From Comamonadaceae bacterium OTU4NAUVB1 (GTDB lineage: Bacteria > Pseudomonadota > Gammaproteobacteria > Burkholderiales > Burkholderiaceae_C): DNA of 64,000 nt. The position numbers and the translations under genes were made by a program. Within the stretch, counting starts at the first letter, position 1. Every line of letters starts with the position of its first letter. Where the stretch lies: assembly GCA_024372625.1 (NCBI GenBank), contig CP099605.1:806001-870000 (forward strand), in the 5' to 3' direction. The notes below the pieces were generated by a model. That model ran no database searches. It saw only the letters and a program-made list of their open reading frames with translations, and was not told the DNA's origin. Shown here one piece after another: positions 58,169 through 64,000 of the stretch.

Positions 58169-59071
58169 ATGAGCTACCCCACGATCGAAGACGCCATCGG
58201 CAGGACGCCGCTGGCGGCGCTGCAACGCATCGACGCCGAAGAGAGCGCTCGGCGCGGCAACGTCATCCTCGGCAAGCTGGAGGGCAACAATCCGGCCGGT
58301 TCGGTGAAGGACCGCCCCGCGCTGTCGATGATCCGACGTGCGGAGGAGCGCGGCGAGATCAAGCCGGGCGACACCCTCATCGAAGCGACGTCGGGCAACA
58401 CCGGCATCGCGCTGGCGATGGCCGCGGCGATCAAGGGCTACCGGATGGTGCTGATCATGCCGGAGGACCTGTCGATCGAGCGAGCCCAGACGATGAAGGC
58501 GTTCGGCGCGGAACTGATGCTCACCCCCAAGAGCGGCGGCATGGAATACGCCCGCGACCTGGCCGACCAGATGGTGCGCCAGGGCAAGGGCCGGGTGCTC
58601 GACCAGTTCGCCAACCCCGACAACCCGCGCATCCACTACGAGACCACCGGCCCCGAGATCTGGGACGACACGCAGGGCCGCGTCACCCATTTCGTCAGTG
58701 CCATGGGCACCACCGGCACCATCACCGGCGTGTCGCGCTACCTGAAGGAGAAGAACCCGGCGGTGCGCATCGTGGGCGCGCAGCCCGAGGACGGCTCGCG
58801 CATCCCGGGCATCCGCAAGTGGCCGCAGGCGTACATGCCGCGCATCTACGACCCGAGCCATGTCGACCAGCTGATTAACGTGAGCCAGGACGATGCCGAG
58901 GAGATGTGCCGCCGGCTGGCGCGCGAGGAAGGCATCTTCGGCGGCATCTCGGCGGCCGGCGCACTGTGGGCGGCGCTCCAGGTCTCGCGCACGACGGAGA
59001 ACGCGACCATCGTCTTCATCGTCTGCGACCGTGGCGACCGCTACCTCTCCACCGGCGTGTTCCCCGCCTGA
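58169..59071 (+). CDS. cysM: Cysteine synthase B
   Basis: This 300-residue PLP enzyme has the Lys motif NNPAGSVKDRPA (Schiff-base lysine near residue 48), the substrate loop EATSGNTGIALAM, GAELMLTPKSGGMEYARDL and the cofactor-phosphate loop AMGTTGTITG. These fit CysM, which makes cysteine from O-acetylserine and sulfide or thiosulfate. The gene is divergent from tRNA-Leu. It is followed by a Nudix gene after 8 bases and by tusA. Confidence 0.93.
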   Translation: MSYPTIEDAIGRTPLAALQRIDAEESARRGNVILGKLEGNNPAGSVKDRPALSMIRRAEERGEIKPGDTLIEATSGNTGIALAMAAAIKGYRMVLIMPEDLSIERAQTMKAFGAELMLTPKSGGMEYARDLADQMVRQGKGRVLDQFANPDNPRIHYETTGPEIWDDTQGRVTHFVSAMGTTGTITGVSRYLKEKNPAVRIVGAQPEDGSRIPGIRKWPQAYMPRIYDPSHVDQLINVSQDDAEEMCRRLAREEGIFGGISAAGALWAALQVSRTTENATIVFIVCDRGDRYLSTGVFPA

Positions 59072-59079
59072 GCCGCGCC

Positions 59080-59658
59080 ATGCAAGCTCCCAAGTTCTGC
59101 CCGGCCTGCGCCACGCCGCTCGAATGGATCGAGTCGACGGAGGACGGCGGCCCCAAGGCCCGCCTGCGCTGCCCGGCCTGCGACTACACCCACTGGAACA
59201 ATCCGACGCCGGTGCTCGCCGCCATCGTCGAATACAGGGGCCAGGTGCTGCTGGCGCGCAACGCGGCCTGGCCGCCGAAGATGTTCGCGCTGATCACCGG
59301 CTTCATGGAAGCCGGCGAGACGCCGCAGGAGGGCATCGCGCGCGAGGTCAAGGAGGAAACCAACCTCGACGCGAGCGAGGTGCATCTGGTGGGCGTCTAC
59401 GATTTCCAGCGCATGAACCAGGTGATCATCGCCTACCACGTGGTGGCCGACGGCGAGGTGCGCCTGTCGCCCGAACTGCTGGACTGGCGGCTGCACGACC
59501 TGGACGACCTGAAATGCTGGCCGGCGGGCACCGGTCACGCGCTGGCCGACTGGCTGCGTTCGCGAGGCCACGAGCCGGTGTACTTCACCGCCGAGGAGAA
59601 CGAGGAACGCCGTCGCGGCCTGGACCCGCAGCCCGGCGAAGGAGACCGACCGAAATGA
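59080..59658 (+). CDS. Nudix hydrolase with N-terminal zinc ribbon
   Basis: This 192-residue protein begins with a four-cysteine zinc ribbon (FCPACATPLEW and RCPACDYTHWNNP, residues 6-45). A Nudix domain follows with the box GFMEAGETPQEGIAREVKEE. The layout recalls the zinc-ribbon plus Nudix core of NudC, but the protein is shorter than NudC. It likely hydrolyses a nucleoside diphosphate derivative; the substrate is not fixed. Its stop overlaps the tusA start (ATGA). Confidence 0.87.
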   Translation: MQAPKFCPACATPLEWIESTEDGGPKARLRCPACDYTHWNNPTPVLAAIVEYRGQVLLARNAAWPPKMFALITGFMEAGETPQEGIAREVKEETNLDASEVHLVGVYDFQRMNQVIIAYHVVADGEVRLSPELLDWRLHDLDDLKCWPAGTGHALADWLRSRGHEPVYFTAEENEERRRGLDPQPGEGDRPK

Positions 59659-59903
59659 ATCCCACGTCCACGTCCATCGTCGTCGACCGCGAGATCGACA
59701 CGCGCGGCCTGCGTTGCCCGCTCCCCATCCTCAAGGCCAAGCGCGCGTTGAACGAGATGACGAGCGGCCAGCAGCTGCGGGTGACATCGACCGATCCCGG
59801 ATCGCTGCGCGACTTCGAGGCCTTCGCGCGCCAGACGGGCAACGAGCTGGTCGAACAGCAGACGCGGGACGACGAATTCATCCACGTCCTGCGTCGGCGC
59901 TGA
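59655..59903 (+). CDS. tusA: TusA-family sulfurtransferase
   Basis: This 82-residue protein has the TusA signature RGLRCPLPILKAKRALNEM, with the sulfur-carrying Cys in the CPxP motif near residue 22. It passes persulfide sulfur to acceptor proteins, for example in tRNA thiolation or molybdenum cofactor work. It overlaps the Nudix gene by four bases and shares a transcription unit with cysM. Confidence 0.88.
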   Translation: MNPTSTSIVVDREIDTRGLRCPLPILKAKRALNEMTSGQQLRVTSTDPGSLRDFEAFARQTGNELVEQQTRDDEFIHVLRRR

Positions 59904-59916
59904 CGTCTGCGGTCCG

Positions 59917-61092
59917 GTGATGCGCGACGGCTCGACCACCGACGGCGCGTCGCGCCGGACCGCGCTCGGGCGTCGTCCCGGCACGATCGTCCTGGCCGTG
60001 GTGTCCGTCGGGCTGGTGGTCGCGGCGGTGGCTGGCGTCCTGGCCATGGCGAGGGGCAGGCAACCCGCCGCACCATCGGCCGCCACTTCCGTGGCCGCCA
60101 TCCCGTTCGCGGTGCTGGGCGATTCCAACAGCCATGCCTACCAGGACGGGCTCGCGTTTCCCGCCGGGTCGGGCGCACGCGGCGGCGCTTTCCACGCGAC
60201 GACCCTGCAGTGGACGGAGGTGCTCGCGCGGCTGAGGGGCGGCGAGGTCGATCCGGGGCCCTGGGTCGAATGGGGCCATTCGGGTGCCTGGTCGAAGGCC
60301 GCCTCGGTCCTCGGGATGGAGATGGGACGCGTGCCGCGCAAGCAGGACCATCGCCACAACTTCGCCGTCTCCGGGGCCGTGTGCAGCAACCTGACCGAGG
60401 GTTCGCAGCGCCAGGCGCAGCACCTGGCCGTGCTCATGGCCGAGGACCCCGGACGCTGGCGGCGCGGGGTGGTGGTGATCCGCATCGGCCTGAACGACTG
60501 GGTCGGCCTGATGGACGCGCAGGCGGCGGCGCCCGATGCGGCCGGCCTGCCGGCGACGCGCGACACCATCGCGCGCTGCATCGGCCACATGACCGAGGCG
60601 ATCCGCCGGGTGCGCGCGGTGCAGCCCGACGTGCGCCTCGTGCTCGTCGGCGTGGCCGACGAATCGGCCGATCCCGACACCTTCGCCCGGTGGAACAGCC
60701 GGGTCGAGACCGAGCGCATCGGCGCGGCGCTCAAGCACTTCAACGACGCGATCTCGGCCCTGGCGCGCGCCACGCCGCGCACCGTCTTCTTCGACGACGA
60801 CGCGTGGGTGCGCAGGACCTGGGGAACGCGCGACGACGAAGGCCGCCCGGCGTACCGGAGCGTCTCGATCGGTTCCGGGCTGCGCGTGACCAACAGCACG
60901 GGCGATGCACCCGAGCACGCCGTCCTCGCCGACCACCACGCGGGCCTGGTCTACAACACGCTGTGGACGCAAGCGTTCGTCGAATGCCTGCGGGAGGGCT
61001 TCGGCCTGTCCCTGACGCCGATCGGCGACGAGGAGGTCGCGCGCTTCGTCGAGGCGCTGGTGGCGAAGTCGCCCACGGCGTCGAAGCCGTGA
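59917..61092 (+). CDS. SGNH/GDSL-type hydrolase with N-terminal membrane anchor
   Basis: This protein of about 390 residues has a basic N terminus and one membrane helix (TIVLAVVSVGLVVAAVAGVLAMA, about residues 23-45). An SGNH hydrolase domain follows: FAVLGDSNSHAYQD (block I, nucleophile Ser near residue 70), an NFAVSGAVCS block (Gly), RIGLNDW (Asn block) and LADHHAGL near the end (Asp/His block). It is probably an extracytoplasmic esterase; the substrate is unknown. Start at GTG 59917 or the adjacent ATG 59920; neither has a clear ribosome binding site. Confidence 0.72.
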   Translation: MMRDGSTTDGASRRTALGRRPGTIVLAVVSVGLVVAAVAGVLAMARGRQPAAPSAATSVAAIPFAVLGDSNSHAYQDGLAFPAGSGARGGAFHATTLQWTEVLARLRGGEVDPGPWVEWGHSGAWSKAASVLGMEMGRVPRKQDHRHNFAVSGAVCSNLTEGSQRQAQHLAVLMAEDPGRWRRGVVVIRIGLNDWVGLMDAQAAAPDAAGLPATRDTIARCIGHMTEAIRRVRAVQPDVRLVLVGVADESADPDTFARWNSRVETERIGAALKHFNDAISALARATPRTVFFDDDAWVRRTWGTRDDEGRPAYRSVSIGSGLRVTNSTGDAPEHAVLADHHAGLVYNTLWTQAFVECLREGFGLSLTPIGDEEVARFVEALVAKSPTASKP

Positions 61093-61108
61093 GCCTTGCC
61101 GTGCAACG

Positions 61109-61996
61109 TCAGAGCGGGAGGCCCTTGAGGTATTCGCGGAACTGGGCGCCGACTTCCGGGTGCGCGAGCGCCAGTTCGACGCTGGCCTGCAGGAAGCCTT
61201 CCTTGCTGCCGCAGTCGTAGCGCGTGCCCTTGTAGGCATAGGCGTAGACGGCTTCCTTCTTCATCAGCGAGGCGATGCCGTCGGTCAGCTGGATCTCGCC
61301 ACCGGCGCCCTTGGGCTGGTTGCGGATCTCGGCGAACACGCCGGGCGTCAGCACGTAGCGGCCGGCCACGCCCAGGCGCGAAGGCGCCGACTCGGGCGAC
61401 GGCTTCTCGACCATGCGGTTGACCTTGACCAGGCCGTCCTCGATCTGGTCGCCGGCCACGATGCCGTAGCGCTTGACCTGGTCGAGCGGCACTTCCTGCA
61501 CCGCCAGCAGCGAGCGGCCGAGCTGGGCGAAGGCCGCCGTCATCTGCGCCATGACCGGCTGGCCGTCGACCGGGCCGACCATCAGGTCGTCGGCCAGCAG
61601 CACGGCGAAGGGCTCGTTGCCCACCAGATGCTCGGCGCACAGCACGGCATGGCCCAGGCCCAGCATGCGCGGTTGGCGCACGTAGGAGACCGTCATGTCG
61701 TCGGGCATCACCGAGCGGGCGATGTTCAGGAGCGCCGTCTTGCCGCTGGCCTCGAGCTGGCTTTCCAGTTCATAGGCGGTGTCGTAGTGGTCCTCGATGG
61801 CGCGCTTGTTGCGGCCGGTGACGAAGATCATGTCGCGGATGCCGGCCGCGTAGGCCTCCTCGACGGCGTATTGGATGAGCGGCTTGTCGACGACCGGCAG
61901 CATCTCCTTGGGTTGCGCCTTGGTGGCCGGCAGGAAACGGGTGCCGAAACCGGCCACGGGAAAGACGGCCTTGCGGATGCGCGTGGTATTGGACAT
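61109..61996 (-). CDS. galU: UTP--glucose-1-phosphate uridylyltransferase
   Basis: This 295-residue enzyme has the nucleotidyltransferase start [20 protein letters not shown] followed by [17 protein letters not shown], the ADDLMVG block and the [11 protein letters not shown] region. It makes UDP-glucose, used for surface polysaccharides and trehalose. It lies convergent with the SGNH gene and 88 bases downstream of valS. Confidence 0.96.
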   Translation of the reverse strand: MSNTTRIRKAVFPVAGFGTRFLPATKAQPKEMLPVVDKPLIQYAVEEAYAAGIRDMIFVTGRNKRAIEDHYDTAYELESQLEASGKTALLNIARSVMPDDMTVSYVRQPRMLGLGHAVLCAEHLVGNEPFAVLLADDLMVGPVDGQPVMAQMTAAFAQLGRSLLAVQEVPLDQVKRYGIVAGDQIEDGLVKVNRMVEKPSPESAPSRLGVAGRYVLTPGVFAEIRNQPKGAGGEIQLTDGIASLMKKEAVYAYAYKGTRYDCGSKEGFLQASVELALAHPEVGAQFREYLKGLPL

Positions 61997-62084
61997 TGAT
62001 CTCTGTAAGGGGAAGCTACGAATGCTTTTGATGTTAACGGGCGATTAATACATTCGTCTGTCAGTTAACGTGCAAAAAGTCCGT

Positions 62085-64000
62085 TTAGTCCAGGCGCGAC
62101 AGCTGATCCCGCAGCCGAACGACCGCGGCACCGAAGTCGGACAGGCGCTTACGCTCCTGTTCGATGACGGCGGGCGGCGCCTTGGCGACGAAGGCCTCGT
62201 TGCCGAGCTTGCCATTCACCCGGGCGATCTCGCCCTCGACACGCGCGAGTTCCTTGCCGATGCGCAGCCGCTCCGCCGCCTTGTCGACCTCCATGTGCAG
62301 GCACAGGCGCACCGCGCCGACCAGCGCGACCGGCGCTGCGCCGGCCTCGGCCGCCCAGGCCGCGGCATCGTCGAACACGCGCACCTCCTTGAGCTTGGCG
62401 AGCGCCTGCAGCACCGGTGCGGCGGCGCGCAGGAAGACCGCGTCGTCGGCGTCGTCCGCCACGGCCAGCAGCGGCAGCCGCGTGGCCGGCGAGACGTTCA
62501 TCTCGCCACGCAGGGTGCGGCAGGCGTCGACCAGCGACTTCAGGCGCGCGACGTGGGCCTCGGCCGCCTCGTCGATGCGCTCGGGCTGGCTCTGGGGGTA
62601 GGCGGCGATCATGATCGACGCGCCCGCGCGGCCGGCCACCGGGGCCACCTTCTGCCACAGTTCCTCGGTGATGAACGGGATCACCGGATGGGCCAGGCGC
62701 AGGAGCGTCTCCAGCGTGCGGATCAACGTGCGCCGGGTGGCACGCTGCTGCGCCGCGTCGCCGGTCTGGATCTGCACCTTGGCGATCTCCAGGTACCAGT
62801 CGCAGAACTCGTCCCAGGCGAACTGATAGACCGCCGTGGCGACGTTGTCCAGCCGGTAGTCCTCGAAACCCCGGGCCACGTCGGCCTCGACGCGCTGCAG
62901 GCGCGAGACGATCCAGCGGTCGGCCTGGCTGAATGCCAGGTGGCCGTGCGCCGGACCGCCGGGGGCGCAATCGGCCTTCGTGTGCTCGCGCAGGCCGCAG
63001 TCCTGGCCCTCGCAGTTCATCAGCACGAAGCGCGTCGCGTTCCAGAGCTTGTTGCAGAAATTGCGGTAGCCCTCGCAGCGCTTGCTGTCGAAATTGATGC
63101 TGCGCCCGAGCGAGGCGAGGGACGCGAAGGTGAAGCGCAGCGCGTCGGCGCCGAAGGCCGGGATGCCGTCCGGGAATTCCTTCTGCGTGTTCTTGCGCAC
63201 CTGCGGCGCCGTCTCCGGCCTGCGCAGGCCCTGCGTGCGCTTGTCGAGCAGTTCGGGCAGCGCGATGCCGTCGATCAGGTCGACCGGGTCGAGCACGTTG
63301 CCTTCGGACTTGCTCATCTTCTTGCCCTGCGCGTCGCGCACCAGGCCGTGGATGTAGACGTCCCTGAAGGGCACCTCGCCGGTGAAGTGCTTGGTCAGCA
63401 TGATCATCCGGGCGACCCAGAAGAAGATGATGTCGTAGCCCGTGACCAGCACGGAGGAGGGCAGGTAGCGCGCCAGGTCGTCCGTCTTCTCCGGCCAGCC
63501 GAGCGAGGAGAAGGGCACCAGCGCCGACGAGTACCAGGTGTCGAGCACGTCCTCGTCGCGGCGCAGGACCTTGCCCGGCGCCTGCGCCTGCGCCGCGGCC
63601 TCGTCGCGCGCCACGTACACCTTGCCGTCCTCGTCGTACCACGCCGGGATCTGGTGGCCCCACCAGAGCTGGCGCGAGATGGTCCAGTCCTGGATGTTCT
63701 CCATCCAGTGGTCGTAGGTGTTGACCCAGCTCTCGGGCACGAAGCGCACCTCGCCGGACTTGACCACGTCGATCGCCTTCTGCGCGATCGACTGGCCGTC
63801 GGCGCCGGGCTTCCTCATGGCCACGTACCACTGGTCGGTGAGCATGGGCTCGACGACGGCGCCGGAGCGCGCGCAGCGCGGCACCATCAGCTTGTGCTTG
63901 CGGGTCTCCACCAGCAGGCCCAGCGCCTCGAGGTCGGCCACGATGGCCTTGCGCGCGACGAAGCGGTCCAGGCCGCGGTATGGCTCGGGGGCCTCGGCGT
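62085..64000 (-). CDS. valS: Valyl-tRNA synthetase, C-terminal part (partial)
   Basis: The frame runs off the end of the window, so only the last 638 codons are present. They include part of the catalytic core ([34 protein letters not shown]), the KMSKS loop ([14 protein letters not shown]), the anticodon-binding helical domain and the C-terminal coiled-coil arm that contacts the tRNA ([20 protein letters not shown]). The HIGH motif lies outside. The protein charges tRNA-Val. Confidence 0.95.
   Translation of the reverse strand, partial: AEAPEPYRGLDRFVARKAIVADLEALGLLVETRKHKLMVPRCARSGAVVEPMLTDQWYVAMRKPGADGQSIAQKAIDVVKSGEVRFVPESWVNTYDHWMENIQDWTISRQLWWGHQIPAWYDEDGKVYVARDEAAAQAQAPGKVLRRDEDVLDTWYSSALVPFSSLGWPEKTDDLARYLPSSVLVTGYDIIFFWVARMIMLTKHFTGEVPFRDVYIHGLVRDAQGKKMSKSEGNVLDPVDLIDGIALPELLDKRTQGLRRPETAPQVRKNTQKEFPDGIPAFGADALRFTFASLASLGRSINFDSKRCEGYRNFCNKLWNATRFVLMNCEGQDCGLREHTKADCAPGGPAHGHLAFSQADRWIVSRLQRVEADVARGFEDYRLDNVATAVYQFAWDEFCDWYLEIAKVQIQTGDAAQQRATRRTLIRTLETLLRLAHPVIPFITEELWQKVAPVAGRAGASIMIAAYPQSQPERIDEAAEAHVARLKSLVDACRTLRGEMNVSPATRLPLLAVADDADDAVFLRAAAPVLQALAKLKEVRVFDDAAAWAAEAGAAPVALVGAVRLCLHMEVDKAAERLRIGKELARVEGEIARVNGKLGNEAFVAKAPPAVIEQERKRLSDFGAAVVRLRDQLSRLD

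Noticed and set aside
62033..62069. Two GTTAAC words about 31 bases apart upstream of galU
   Set aside because: Six-base palindromes at this spacing are expected by chance in an AT-richer promoter gap, and no regulator is implied by context.

Overview
The window is high-GC bacterial chromosome. Its gene content points to a betaproteobacterium of the order Burkholderiales, most likely Comamonadaceae. The main pointers are EF-P with Arg32 next to its rhamnosyltransferase EarP, a polyhydroxyalkanoate phasin, a Bug/TctC-type binding protein, the phenylalanine-to-homogentisate pair phhA and hpd, and a dnaG-rpoD pair. The family assignment is inference from gene content and order; no 16S rRNA lies in the window.

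Layout. 0-6 kb: end of guanine deaminase, dcd, a zinc metallopeptidase, an RhlE-type helicase, apaH and a CorB/HlyC-type membrane protein. 5.9-7.9 kb: a Fur-box-preceded remnant of a TonB-dependent siderophore receptor, followed by an intact PepSY membrane protein and a small membrane protein. 7.9-15.2 kb: a hexuronate module (TRAP transporter, lactonase, uronate dehydrogenase) with a divergent GntR regulator, a TctC protein and a lipoprotein. 15.2-23.3 kb: a fused osmoprotectant binding protein/permease, a ROK-family protein, a cardiolipin synthase-like protein, and a branched-chain amino acid transporter in which LivM, LivG and LivF form one chain. 23.3-27.3 kb: an Lrp regulator divergent from hpd-phhA, then a Bcr/CflA exporter. 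27.4-32.1 kb: rpoD and dnaG. 32.2-36.3 kb: YihY, an SDR, phasin, thioesterase, a small periplasmic protein and CsbD. 36.3-47.5 kb: pncB, a sodium/proton antiporter, a hydroxyacid dehydrogenase, rmuC, an MFS protein, LOG, efp-earP and a lipoprotein gamma-glutamyltransferase. 47.6-52.9 kb: uvrC, pgsA, hupB, tRNA-Val, ppiD, tRNA-His. 53.0-57.2 kb: a gene-decay zone with broken DUF5648 and DUF11-type genes around one intact EAL-domain gene. 57.3-64 kb: GlsB, a tRNA-Leu gene split by a group I intron, cysM, a Nudix hydrolase, tusA, an SGNH hydrolase, galU and the C-terminal part of valS.

Most notable are the self-splicing-type intron in the tRNA-Leu anticodon loop, the three-part LivM-LivG-LivF fusion, the collapsed siderophore receptor that keeps its Fur box, and a roughly 90-bp repeat present three times in one orientation, once directly against the dcd start codon and once between two TRAP transporter genes. 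No CRISPR array, intact insertion sequence or prophage was seen.
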